A DNA stretch of 64,000 bases from Kryptolebias marmoratus (Eukaryota; Chordata; Actinopteri; Cyprinodontiformes; Rivulidae): assembly GCF_001649575.2 (NCBI RefSeq), contig NC_051453.1, positions 20,645,574 through 20,709,573 of the forward strand. The letters are read 5' to 3'. The position numbers were made by a program, and so were the translations under genes. Below the pieces are notes generated by a model. The model made no database searches and was not told the DNA's origin. It saw only the letters and a program-made list of their open reading frames with translations. Position 1 is the first letter of the stretch. The number at the start of each line of letters is the position of its first letter. Below, one piece after another: positions 12,504 to 23,412 of the stretch.

Positions 12504-13650
12504 GGTTCTAAAGCTTTTGACAAGATATGGTACTTGTTTTATTATTATTTTTTTTTTATTATAACTGTATTCAATGAGATAATGTATTGTTGGAAATTAA
12601 TGCAAACCTAATTACCTTAAATAATTCCAGCAAATAATTATTAGCTGGAACTATAAATCCCACTGAATGATAACATCATGTCTAAACCGTGTTAAAAAGA
12701 ATGCAGTTTATTTTGTGTTTAAGTGGTAAAACTCCTGAGATTTCCTAATTTTTTTTCTTTTTAGATAAATGCATTTATTTGTCATTTTACATCTTACAAA
12801 GCTGTTAAAATTATTTATTTTATGTATACCTGTTCAAGTAAGTTAATGTGAGAGCTATTGTGCCCAGCTGTTTAAGAAAATATTTAAACATTATTTTTTT
12901 TTATGCTGAAATGGTAAATCATTAAAATTTCTAATAAGAATCTGTGGACTTTTGACTAACAGCTGTAGAAAGATTAGAAATAAGCAAGTTTTTCACACGG
13001 TCACATGATGCTTGTTTTTTTCAATATTTATCAGTAAAAACATTTCACCTTAATTTTCAACTACATCTGGCTGCTGTAAAGCTTTGCTAATGCAACAATT
13101 TAGGAACTGTGAGTAACAAACGCACGGTTTATTCTTTCTTAAGTCTTAAAAACTTCATGTGTCTTCCTAATTTTTTTTTTTATTCTTTCTTAAAATAAAC
13201 ACAACCCGTCAGAAAATTACATCTGCTTCAAGAACAAATTAGCAATGCAAGATATGGATGTGAAGTAAAATAAAATATCACTTGTCCTCTCCGTGCAAGT
13301 GTTATTTTTCAGCTTTAGCATCACAATACTTCAAATACATTATTGTTACATGTTAAGGTTGGTCAGGTCCAGCATGCAAGCTAATGGTTATTCACTCTCA
13401 AATAATACTAACAGACACCTAAAATAATAATAATACAAATAATAATAACAAAGATAATCTAGACATAAAACTATTCTTGCAACATTTTTAGTCATGAAGA
13501 GTAGAGCATATCACATTAAAGTTAACATTTAAAAGGAGAGATAGGTAATCTTAACTTTGGGCTAAGTCTGCTTTATCTTTTTTTTTTTTCACGAACTTCT
13601 AGCCAAAGAACGGTTAACCATGGCTCCAGATTCCTCCTGCCTATAAGCAC
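12504..13650. other. AT-rich, low-complexity sequence
   Basis: Many T and A runs and short ATT/AAT trinucleotide tracts (for example 13420-13455). No gene signal. Confidence 0.55.
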
Positions 13651-14129
13651 ATGTTCCTCCCTTCACTCTTCACACTCCCTTTCTCGTGTCTAATTGACTT
13701 CATGCCTGTTCATGAAAAGGATCCTGGTTTCCACCTGCTCTGCCTCTATTCACGGTGTAACACCAAATTCTCCTGTGCTCTCACTCTATTAACAGAGATC
13801 ATACCCAAGTTCAGCTCCCCGCTATTATTGCAGGAAATGCTAAAATCTCATTTTCAACTCAATTTAACCTGGTCTGGCTCAGGGGGAATGGAAAAGGCCT
13901 TAATTATGAAGCTGCAGTACTGCAAGTCAAGAAACTCTTTTTTTTGGAGTAACAGTCTGATTATAGCTCAAAATACAGAAGGCATACATTTTTATAATAT
14001 TCACGTGCACATTTGCCTGTGTAATGTTCCCCAATTTAAAACAAGAGACTGAAACATGGAAGTTCTTTTGTTGCTTTATTATTGCCCTGTGCCAAAAGGC
14101 AAAGGCGGAGCAAAAATGTTTTTGTCTTT
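13651..14129. other. Unique sequence with a 133-codon open frame, coding status doubtful
   Basis: The plus-strand frame 13651-14052 opens with ATG and is uninterrupted, but it resembles no family I know. It has no recognisable domain, and its leucine/serine-rich start is not a clear signal peptide. I see no promoter, splice context or polyadenylation signal that would fit a single-exon gene. I treat it as a chance frame. Confidence 0.3.
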
Positions 14130-14766
14130 TACCATAACATGAAAAGAACCTCTTGACAAATTTTATTGAAACTTGCAGAAAGTAATCATTGAATATTCAT
14201 CTACAATGGATTTAATTTTGGAGTCGACCCAATTCAAAATGGCTGCCACAGTCAACAGACCTTAAAAATGACAAAAATGGTTCCAATTCACTCGATTTTA
14301 CAGATATTGACTTAAAACTTGGTGAGGTAGAAGCCGAGACAGATCCCAAACACAAATTCTGAGAACTAACAAATTGCACACGATCTTTGTCAAAAGATTT
14401 GTCATTACTTTTTGAAGTCTGCTCTTTCTGTCTGTTAGCAAAATATCTCATGAACCACTGTACATATTTTAATAAAACTTTCAGAAAGTCACCACTGGAT
14501 GTACCTTTACAGCTGCTAAACCAAATTTGAGATGGCAACCAAAAATAATTGACATTAGTCAACACAAAAATGGCTATAACTTCATTTTACAGATATACAT
14601 CAGCAACACATACTCTGAAGTGACATCTTGTGAAATCACATGAAATTGCACATAATGTTATTTTCAAAGTTTGACCAAAATGGCTAAAATTCTGTCCCTT
14701 TTGATCATTAGACGATATTAGTTTAAAACTCCGCCAGGTGATCTACATTCCTTAAAGGAAGGTTTT
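14130..14766 (+). repeat. Family A dispersed repeat, two-monomer plus copy
   Basis: Two diverged monomers about 297 bp apart: acaaattttattgaaact near 14157 and catattttaataaaactt near 14464. Each is followed by the acccaattcaaaatggctgcc-type block or its decayed form. It ends with the terminal segment gtttgaccaaaatggctaaa (14668 on) and the decayed hairpin attccttaaaggaa. Confidence 0.87.
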
Positions 14767-15060
14767 TAATTGAATGAGCATTCTCTTGATTGTGGCAATT
14801 GGCCCTTGTGCTATATCCATGTTCAATCTATTTCAACTAGGTGTGCTAATTATGGTCAATAATTTAGCAATCATATGAATGAACTAGATTATTATTATTA
14901 TTTTATTTTAAGTGGTCTTATTTCCTGTTCTTCCTTGAATGTATTGAGACGCATTATCTCACTTAACTGTGTCACAAGCCTCGCAGCCTTCACTCTGACT
15001 CACTGAAATATAAACTCTGCAATAAATTGACTCCGGAGGTGCAGTGTCTGTGCTTATCAG
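14767..15060. other. Unique sequence
   Basis: Includes a short (ATT)n tract near 14890. Nothing else recognised. Confidence 0.5.
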
Positions 15061-15660
15061 ACAACTTTGTCAGATAATGTCATTCAGATTTGCTGCCAGT
15101 CAGCGCAGCTGCATGTGCTAAAATGTGCCGGCTGTGGGTTGTTCTCATTCGGTGCTCGCAGAACAAATTCTGGTGATTTTGGATTTGATCACTTATATGG
15201 ATATTCATGCACTTTAGCAGACGACAGGATTTGGTTCGCATGCAGCATTGCTGATAGAGGCCTCCCTCTAACAGGAGTAAGAGGTGACGTTTATGTGGCA
15301 TCCTTGAGGAGGTTGTCTGTGGCTGTTGCTTTGAGCTCCCCTGAAGCAGATACACATATCCTTAGCAGAAGCAGTCTGGCTCAGTGTTCAGTGGTTCAGC
15401 AATACCAGGATCAGTGTGAAACTCGGGCTCCTGTCTGCACTACTTCCTCCCAGCTATCGAGCCCTGTTACAAGGCCATCTGTTACTAAGTGCTCTGCAGT
15501 CACTCCAGTTTTGAAGCGTTACCCCAAGCACATCTATGATCTTAATGAACTCACTAGCTTTTTACTATCAATCAATATTTCAACAGCCACTGGAGGAGCT
15601 TTTTCCACCGCCAAATAAAAGGATACAAGGGTGGCTGAAAATACCCAGCATGTTAAAGGC
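15061..15660 (+). other. Unclassified 183-codon open frame without a start ATG
   Basis: The plus-strand frame 15067-15618 is the longest open frame in the window that is neither LINE-derived nor N-filled. It contains no methionine codon at all, so it could be translated only as an internal or terminal exon. A canonical AATAAA overlaps the region of the stop codon (about 15614-15619). The C-terminal part has a varied residue mix (a KRYPKHIYDLNEL stretch), unlike low-complexity junk, but I recognise no domain. Alternatives are a fragment of an old mobile-element gene or a chance frame. Confidence 0.25.
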
Positions 15661-16379
15661 ATGCTGGAAAGCTTTGCCACACTGATTGAGGCTTCTGGTT
15701 CAGAGGAGGTGTTTCTCATGCCCATGTATAATATTTCTCTTTCTTTTTCTATTTTTCTAAAGTGTTGAATGTAATCTGGTAAACCGGTTTTGAGGAGCAC
15801 ACTACACACAACAGTAAATCTGTGGTCTCAGCCGTTTTTGTCCAGCTCTCATTTTCACCTCATTCACGCCTACAGGGTTGCATCTGACTACTATTAACAA
15901 CAGGTCATAGACGAGCACCGTGCTCCACAAGAGGTAACACCTTCAAGCATCTGTCAAGTCAGGCATGATGCCTATTAACATCTCGCAGTGATTGAAGCTC
16001 ACAGTGGTTTCAGACAGGCTTTATAGCAATGTAGTGCGTTTTACACGTAATTAAGCAAAGACAAGTATTCAAACAGTAATTATCCCATTATCAGATCAAA
16101 TCTTACACTGAGGTTGTGTGTAGGTCTAGTCAGAGTGCTAAAGTGCTGAGACACATACGTTCCTGATAAACAACCTAATGTAGAATGTGGCACTTACACA
16201 AAACACTGAAAAACTGACAATCTCTGCAAATTTACACAGAATAGAGGATTTACTGCTAAAAAAGTGTAGATATCAACAAACTACTGGAATAGAGCACAAA
16301 TCTAGAAGTATTAAAATAAATAAGTAAACTTAACACAAAGGGTCCTGTGTTAATAAAGTTAACACTTATTTCATGACAG
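15661..16379. other. Unique sequence
   Basis: AT-rich from about 16200. Nothing recognised. Confidence 0.5.
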
Positions 16380-16492
16380 CATAATACGGCTTATGATTGT
16401 CTACATGTAATACATCCCTTATGTAAGCACTTTGAATCGTCTTGCTGAAAAGTGCTATATAAATAAATTTCACTTCACTTCACTTCACTTAT
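16380..16492 (+). repeat. Non-LTR retroelement 3'-end fragment with (CTTCA)n tail
   Basis: The phrase gctgaaaagtgctatataa is followed by ataaatttcacttcacttc at about 16443-16490. It nearly repeats the terminus at 62003-62042. A GCTATATAAATAAA-type end with a short tandem tail is common for fish LINEs and their SINE partners. Only the last ~110 bp is recognisable. Confidence 0.7.
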
Positions 16493-17499
16493 GTGGGCAA
16501 AGTAAAGACTAAACTGTTATAACTAAACTACATATAATTTTGTTGGTTTATTTACGGGAGTTAAGATCAACTGTTGTGAATTTAGATGTGATTCTTTTTG
16601 AACATCACAGGTTATCCATCCCATTATCTTGAGATAACCAAACAAATTTTATCCTGTTTTCTTGAGAAAGCAAGCTTTGATTTGTCAAGATAATGATATA
16701 TTATTGAAAAAAAATGAGGTTCCTTTCTTAAAATAGTGAGATGATTGTGTAACAAAAAGTGATTTCCCATGTTACAGTTTTAGTATTTGGTATCAGTGCC
16801 AGAACACTTGGAGATCATCTATAACAATAATGAATTGATCATTGATTTTTTTTTTCATGTGACATATTCAGTTTAAAGTCACAATTACAACCCTCGTACT
16901 TTATCTGGGCTTGGGACCAGTAAACGTGACCGAAGAGATACTTGGAGTGATTTATTTTAAACAAAGAAAATTTTATATTTAGTTGCATTATTGAAAGAGT
17001 CACTAGATAGGTCTGAATACCTGCTAAATATAAAGAGCTAGGTTGGCAATACTGAGCCAAGAATGTTCTTTCCCTGTATTTTGATATAGTATACTTGTAG
17101 AGATGAAAGTCAAAATACTATTTCAGGAATGAAGCCATATTGACTAGAATAAAGTTCTTATTTTGAGGGGAAGGGATTTCAAAAGGCAAATTAGCCTTGG
17201 TACAAAAGTCTACAATATCCATGTTTCTTGTTTAAAAGAAGTTTATACTTTTCAATTGGGTTTAAGCCTGTAACAAGGAAATTATTTCTCTTTTATAACA
17301 TGTCTGGAGCTGCAAATACAATTTTGTCAAGTGAACATTCATATTTCCTACACTTTTGCGCATTTGTTAAGTAAATCACTTCTGACTCCTAAAAGAGCAA
17401 GATGTTAAATACCAATCTCAAAATATCACTTAACAAACCAATGGGTGATGTCATGAAGGTTTTTTTTGTTAGTTTTTATACTCCGTCCTAAGACAAGAC
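16493..17499. other. AT-rich unique sequence
   Basis: No gene or repeat that I can support. Confidence 0.5.
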
Positions 17500-17757
17500 G
17501 TGTTATGTTATTGCACCGCCCACCCGACTATCTGTGAACAGTTTCTTGTCTTAGCTTGATAACCCTTGAACATAGAATTGTAAAGCTCCACAGCTGGACA
17601 CCTCATGGGTCAAGAATGATCTCTATTACTTTAAGGGTCATGGGGTCAAAGGTCAAGGTCACTGGTGACCCTATTTAAGTCTGCACCCATGTAATGTAGG
17701 GATATAAAACTGCAAACCCCTAATCTCACTCACATACACACAAAGCTAACTACATGG
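17500..17757 (+). promoter_or_regulatory. Repeat-borne promoter-like block: AGGTCA array plus TATA box
   Basis: Four nuclear-receptor half-sites of the (A/G)GGTCA type lie at 17635-17640, 17643-17648, 17650-17655 and 17656-17661, with spacers of 2, 1 and 0 bases. A convergent TGACC follows at 17666-17670. A TATAAAA box is at 17703-17709. An ATG at 17754-17756 ends one base before a good splice donor (tgg|gtaagt, cut after 17757). The array and its left context (cagctggacacctcatgggtc) recur at 42890-42967, so it belongs to a dispersed element rather than to a host gene. Promoter activity is inferred. Confidence 0.5.
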
Positions 17758-17859
17758 GTAAGTTTTGGTATCTCATGAGCATTTGTAAAGAGATGTGTTG
17801 TTGTATTTGCTGCAGTAATGTTAAAGTAACAGTGACATTTGTTTCTTGGTATCTTTCAG
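17758..17859 (+). other. Candidate 102-bp intron of the repeat-borne unit
   Basis: Bounded by gtaagt at 17758 and a pyrimidine-rich acceptor (gtatctttcag) ending at 17859. The length suits a small teleost intron. Splicing is not demonstrated, and the host frame is broken. Confidence 0.35.
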
Positions 17860-18060
17860 GTATAATACACAATTTATGGATGAAGTAGCAGAAGCACAAC
17901 TGTTGCCCATGTGCCTGCAGACCCATATGAGTTTGAGGTTGAGGATATCAGTGATCTTGAGGAGGAGAATGGCAAGTACACAAGTGGCATGTGGAAACAT
18001 ACAGCCTGTTTGTGGCACTGTTCATAAATGTTCAATACATTTCTGTTCACAGTGAGTAAC
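17860..18060 (+). pseudogene. Candidate decayed exon with acidic reading frame
   Basis: After the acceptor, one frame opens at ATG 17876 (MDEVAEAQ...) and runs to about 18055. A second frame encodes an acidic stretch, VPADPYEFEVEDISDLEEEN, around 17910-17970. That stretch looks more protein-like than the first and resembles acidic PYxFEPE-type leaders of transposon-associated teleost proteins. One frameshift would join the two. Joining through the upstream donor gives a stop within ten codons, so as it stands it is not functional. A chance resemblance remains possible. Confidence 0.3.
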
Positions 18061-18417
18061 TGACCTTTGTGGGTTATATTTAGTAATATAAAAGCTTTTA
18101 TAAGTTTTAACAGTTAAGTTCAGAAATATATTTGCTAAGCATAAGTGAAACAAAATCTCCTCTTTCTGACATTTATATGGGAAATAATAATCAAAACAGT
18201 TTGTTGCAAAAATGAAAGAAATCATTTCATGCCCAGAATGACCATAAACAGGCAAGTAAACCATTTAGCTGACCTACATTTCCACTTTCTGATTGGGTAA
18301 TCTGAAAACTGAAACCTGCAGTGTTGATTAATAAACAGGCAGAAAAACAATTTTACCAACAAACTATTTTTTACAAATGTTTTTCTTAGTGTGAAAGTCA
18401 AAGGGCTAAATAAAACA
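18061..18417. other. AT-rich unique sequence
   Basis: Nothing recognised. Confidence 0.5.
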
Positions 18418-18628
18418 TCTATTCATCCATCCATAGTCTTTACCTGTTACAGGTGAGCTGAGGCTTATCTCCAGTGGTCATTGCGGGACAGGCGGGGGAC
18501 AGGCGGGGGACACCCTGGACACGTTGGAAGTCCATCTCAGGGGCACACAGAGAAAAAAAAGACAAACAACCATTCACACTTTCACTCACACCTAGAGACC
18601 ATTTGTAGTTACTAATTAACCCAACAGT
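18418..18628 (-). repeat. tRNA-headed SINE family, 5'-truncated minus copy
   Basis: The tail (atccatccat) is at the left end. The body on the minus strand reads through the conserved caccctggac block and the cattcacactttcactcac block shared with the copies at 26494-26868 and 34262-34545. The tRNA-like head is missing. A 13-bp tandem duplication (ggacaggcggggg) sits at 18486-18511. Confidence 0.8.
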
Positions 18629-19679
18629 ATTATGAGTCTATCATTTTAATATGACAAAAGTGGATAAGATGACATGTTAGGTTAGGTTTAAAATGTAATT
18701 TGTTGTATAGTTAAGCCACTTTAAGTTACAATTTCCCCTATAAAGCTTGTATTACCATCAATAAACATTTTGAATTTGATCTTTTCACATCAATCTTTGA
18801 TGAAATATTTTAAAAGCAAGATAAATAGGCTTTCATTTTACCTATTTTTAGCCTTTCATTTTGTGCTTGATTAAATAAAAACCTTTCTGTTTTGTTGGCA
18901 GCTCATAGACTATCATATCATAACTGAAAAATTGTGGCATTCTTTGTGATCGTGCTCTCATGTTGTTTGTTCTGGGTTACTCAGCTTTGACAAAAGTATC
19001 GATCCTTATTAAAAATGCAACAGCATTTTAAAAAAATGCAGCAGAATACAGGATGCAAAAATAACAAAATAGAAAAAAAACAAAAACGCATGAGACGACA
19101 TAAGAGCATGCCAATGTTCACAAAAGAAACAAAAGAAAACACAAAAAACATTTTTCTAAGTTTGCAGAACTATTATGCTTAAGTTTGTTCTGTGTTTTTG
19201 GAAAAGTTAGCATATGTTTTGAAGAATTAGTGTTTTTTGCTGTTTATTTGAGACCATAATGTCTCACTGCAATAAGGCTTTAATTATGCACTCAACTGAT
19301 CAGTTGTCTCTTGTTGATCAAACAAATTTTTCTTTGTGTTTTTTTTTTCTGAGGACTTGTCATCATACCTACATTATAGCTTCATAAACATTTTTAAAAT
19401 TTTCTAAAATTGATGTTAAACTTCCCATAAGTGGCACTTGAGCTGTGTCAAGAGAAGCTCTTGTTTTGAGATTTTGTGTTTTGTTTGATTTGAGAAACTT
19501 TAAGTTGTGTCTGTCTGTTGCAGACAAACCTTTTTAGAGCTTTTCCGTCCACTATGAACAAACTATGAGTCAGATTTGATATATCGTATCTAAAGTTCAG
19601 AGTGAACCGATCAGATGTGGGAAAACTCAGTGGAGGTTTATGATGTTTTGCCACCTACTTGGAGCATTGTTGCTGAAAT
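18629..19679. other. AT-rich unique sequence
   Basis: A-rich around 19020-19150. No supported feature. Confidence 0.5.
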
Positions 19680-20195
19680 GAGGCAGGAATTCTTCAGTAC
19701 ATATAAATCAAACTTCCACCATGAGCTCACAGTAACACTATTCCTGGGTTGCTTTTAGTCTGAAGGTTAAGCAGCCGAGAGCAGAGTTTTTCTTCCCGCA
19801 TTATTCCCCACAGGTGGCAGGGTAAAACTAGAGGAAGTATGTCCCTTGGTTCTCTTAGCCCTCTTTATCCTGAGTCTTCCACAGAATAGACCTTAAACCA
19901 CTTTAGCTCTGCTTTATAGTATCATCATTGAGTCACTTGTGACATGTAGATGCACAGGGTGCTAGAGATCTACAGATTCATCCATTATTTATGAATTGTG
20001 TTGCAAGGACATAAATGCAGCTATCTCATTGTGGGGTACTTGGCCTTTTGAACCTCTCCGCTCACAAACTGCGTCATCCATCCACAGACAGTTCTGCTGA
20101 GCTTTTCTTTCCGGCACTGCTCATATGGAGAGGATTGCACCTGCCAGGGGAGCTGGTCTAGACCGGACCTGAGTCATTTGTTGTGTGCATTTCCA
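19680..20195. other. Unique sequence, mixed composition
   Basis: No repeat hallmark or coding frame. It merges into the candidate regulatory block downstream. Confidence 0.4.
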
Positions 20196-20215
20196 TTTTT
20201 TTTTTTTTTTTTTTT
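20196..20215. repeat. T20 homopolymer
   Basis: Uninterrupted T run followed by a short GT-rich tail. I see no retroposed body next to it. Confidence 0.95.
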
Positions 20216-20920
20216 GTGTGCGTGTGTTATTATATGAGGACTTCAGGAGTTTGAGCAAACAACTTTCAGATCCGCCTTAGGCCAGCACTACGAAGTGGTA
20301 AAAGCCATGTCCTGCTTTCTCCTGGGAGCCACAAATCCTTCTCCACACAAACTTCCCCTTAATTAGTTGGACTGTGCGTAATGGGAGAACATTAGTGTTG
20401 TTATGAGGGGAATGGGAGTTTGACTGACAAGGTCCTGCTCTTGACTTTTATTGAATTAAAAGTGGATAGCTATTGAAGGTTTGGTATATTAAAACGTCCA
20501 TTTGCATATTTGCGGCTATATTAAAAGGGATTAGCTTCAGCCAGTGAAGCACAACAAGCAGAAGGAGGAGGATGGCATGGTTTAATATCACAAATGACAC
20601 CCTGGGAGTTACCCTCTAGCTCCGAGCCTGATTACAGCTTCTTAATTAGGACAGCATCTCAACTCTCACACATCTTCCTCCCCTGCTCTGCCGTGTACAC
20701 TTTGAGTTTAGTCCCACATTCAATATTTACACTGCACTCCTCTTCTTGTACCGGGAGTTTTTACTGAGGAAAGAGAGGTGAGCCGGGGGTAACATTAATC
20801 ATGAAATCTGCTCCTCATGTGCAGGTGCAAACCAATTAGCAGGCTGGCATTTAAAAGGACTTTAATTAATACTTCGGCACAGGTGAAATCAAATAGTCGC
20901 TATGTTGAAATGTCTTTCGA
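20216..20920. other. Candidate conserved non-coding element
   Basis: A unique block with a perfect POU octamer (ATTTGCAT at 20500-20507), tettaattagg-like homeodomain words near 20640, and TAATTAAT at 20863-20870 beside accaattagcaggctggc. It lacks homopolymers, tandem structure or an open frame. This is the texture expected of a developmental enhancer, but the inference rests on motif content alone. Confidence 0.35.
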
Positions 20921-22626
20921 ACAAGTTTTCATACATTCAGTCTGAGTGTTGAGTTATTGGCAGGTGTGGAAAAGCAGGTTGAAGAAGCACATATACCTCT
21001 TGTTTGCACACGTGCAGTAACTAAGTTGTAATGTGTGTTTTCCGGCTGGGACAGTTGGGAATCAGTTTGCAGATCAAATAATCTGTTCATGCAAGCAATA
21101 ATGTATTTTCTGCCTCTTTTAATTTTCACACCACATGCTGCAAAGTATGTTATCTAAAGTCAAATTCTGTCTTTCACACATCAGTATAGGTTTAAAATGT
21201 TTTATATGGGAAATAAATTGAATGGAATATACTATTGCTTTAAGAGACCATCCTCATACACCACAGTACACGCTGAATGACCCAAATGACTATTGATTTC
21301 TTATTTTACTCAACAGCATGGCAGCTGATAGCAGCTGATAATTTAGGGCAGGAACATCCAATACGTTCATTTACATGCAAAAGTGATATGAAACAATATA
21401 TTAAATCAGTATCTTATAAATAAGGCCTTACATTAAGGAGCTTAATTTGAGTTCAATGTAATCTAAATTTTCAATCACTTTTTTAACCAAACTATATTTG
21501 CTATAGTAAAAAATGTTCTAAAATTATCAGGGCTTCGTCTACACTACTCTGGATTTTTTTCCCTTTTTTATACAGATTTTTTCTGTTTATAAAAAGGAGA
21601 AAATAAGAAATGTAAATTGATGGCGCTCTAGACCAGCATCAATATGGAAGCAACAGGCTTGTAAGAACATAACTGAGCACTTAAGGATTTTTTTGTCTCA
21701 TTTTGAAAAGGGAGTACATTGATGAATGTATATTTTCTGATAATTCTCTATTTTTAAAATTATTTGGTGCTTTTGTTTAACTGAAGGATTTTTTCACAAG
21801 TGTTCACATAAAGTCAAAATATCACTCTGAAGAGTGAAATGTGTTCCAGAACAAACTGGATTATATTAAGAGCAATGTACAAAACAAAGATTATCTTACA
21901 CTTTACCCTCAAAACTGTTTTATTTTATTATTATCGATACAAAGGAAACTAAGGACATTCAAGCATAAAGTATAGTAGCCCTTGAATCATGAAAGATGAT
22001 TTTTAGTTATTCTTGAATAACTCAAGAAGCAGAGCCTGGTCTCTTCAGGGGGGCCTCTGAATCTGAGTGTTTTTATTGCTAATGCATGACATAATACAAA
22101 TCTTTGTCTCTTCAATTCAACTTTGAGTCAGTACACATCAACTTGTATTGTAAAACTGTCATTTAGCAGTAGTTGAACACAAAGCAAGCATGTTAAGGAC
22201 CTCAGAACAGAAACTAGCCTTTGTGTTACATATCGAAAACAATTCACGTTAAATACTGTGTCGTCCTCACTCTCAGCTCAGGTTCAACTTTGTGACATGA
22301 CGCAGGAATCAGATTTCTATTTTTATTTTTTTGCCACTGCAGAGGCCTGAGGCTGGGGTAGGCTGGGGGAAGGTGGGTTATAGGTCAACTGTCACAGAAG
22401 CCGCACAGGATCCTCTTGGGTGAAGATCCTTGAGCCTTTTCCCTTCAAACCAGGACAGCGTGGCCAGGTTTCACAGGTCTGCCCTGCAGCTGCCCCGGGG
22501 CTTGAATACATCTAAAGGTTTACAGGACGGGGCCATACCACAGGCCACAAAACCACGACCATTTCCCCAATCTGTGCAACAGTTGTTGGTAATGTTTAAG
22601 AAGGCTTACTTTTCAAACACAATGTG
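20921..22626. other. Unique sequence, mostly AT-rich
   Basis: Nothing recognised apart from a small direct repeat, agcagctgata, near 21320-21342. From 22330 to 22560 composition rises in GC without a coding or repeat signal. Confidence 0.45.
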
Positions 22627-22714
22627 TTGTTGCTAGCTAGTTTAGTTGAAGAACGTTTACATCTTGTTTTTTGTTGCTAGCTAGTTTAGTTGAAGAACGT
22701 TTACATCTTGTTTT
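22627..22714 (+). repeat. Perfect 44-bp tandem duplication
   Basis: Two identical adjacent 44-bp units, 22627-22670 and 22671-22714. Each begins ttgttgctagctagtttag and ends catcttgtttt. The perfect identity points to a very recent event or an assembly artefact. Confidence 0.95.
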
Positions 22715-22909
22715 TAGTTCAACACAGTTGTAGATGTTATTCACGACATGAAGCAACCTGTTTTTGAACATCATACAGTAACAGTCGGTCACACAATCAG
22801 AGATGAATGAGATTTTGCTCATTTGCATGTTATTTAGTGTTGGTAAAGTGTATAGCAAGCACTGATTGGTAATCCACTCAGCCAGAAGTAAAACTGTGCT
22901 TGCTTTATC
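22715..22909. other. Unique sequence
   Basis: Nothing recognised. Confidence 0.5.
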
Positions 22910-23364
22910 CACAGCGGAAGAGGGGGGGAAAAATCATATCAGCAAAAATAAATGTTGGTGGGTTGTTAGGGAGTCTGATTATGTGTGTCTCAAGCAAATT
23001 GGCGGTAATGAGTCAAGAGACTGCACTCGTTCACGTACATTAAAACAGCGATCATTAGGAAATTAGGGCCCAGATTAATCCTGTTAATGACACACTGGTG
23101 CTCAAGGGAAAAAAGACGGCCCCAGATGTCGGGATGCGGCGCTCGTGATGAAGCATCAACTGTTTGCGATGGTTCCTGCCCCCCCTCCTTCCCCTCACCA
23201 TCCCTCCGCCTCATCCTACTCCCTCCCTCTCTGTCTCTCTCTGTCTCCCTTCCTGACAGAAATGCGGGACCTGCTCCTGCGCAGCGCCGGCACTTGAAAT
23301 GCAAACGAGGGGGGCCACAGCCGCCTGCTAATGAGAGCAGATCCCAGTGATAAGAAGCGAGAGA

Positions 23365-23368
<4 letters not shown>
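22910..23368. other. Candidate conserved non-coding element with polypyrimidine tract
   Basis: Sequence around 22995-23110 (cgatcattaggaaattagg, then gattaatcctgttaatgac) is unique and homeodomain-word rich. A C/T-rich tract follows at about 23177-23252. No open frame has family features; the frames at 22990-23304 (minus) and 23087-23350 (plus) simply read the pyrimidine tract. Confidence 0.35.

Positions 23369-23408
<40 letters not shown>
23369..23408 (+). repeat. (GA)n microsatellite
   Basis: About 20 GA units. Open frames across it encode only Arg/Glu or Ser/Leu alternation and should not be called genes. Confidence 0.97.
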
Positions 23409-23412
<4 letters not shown>

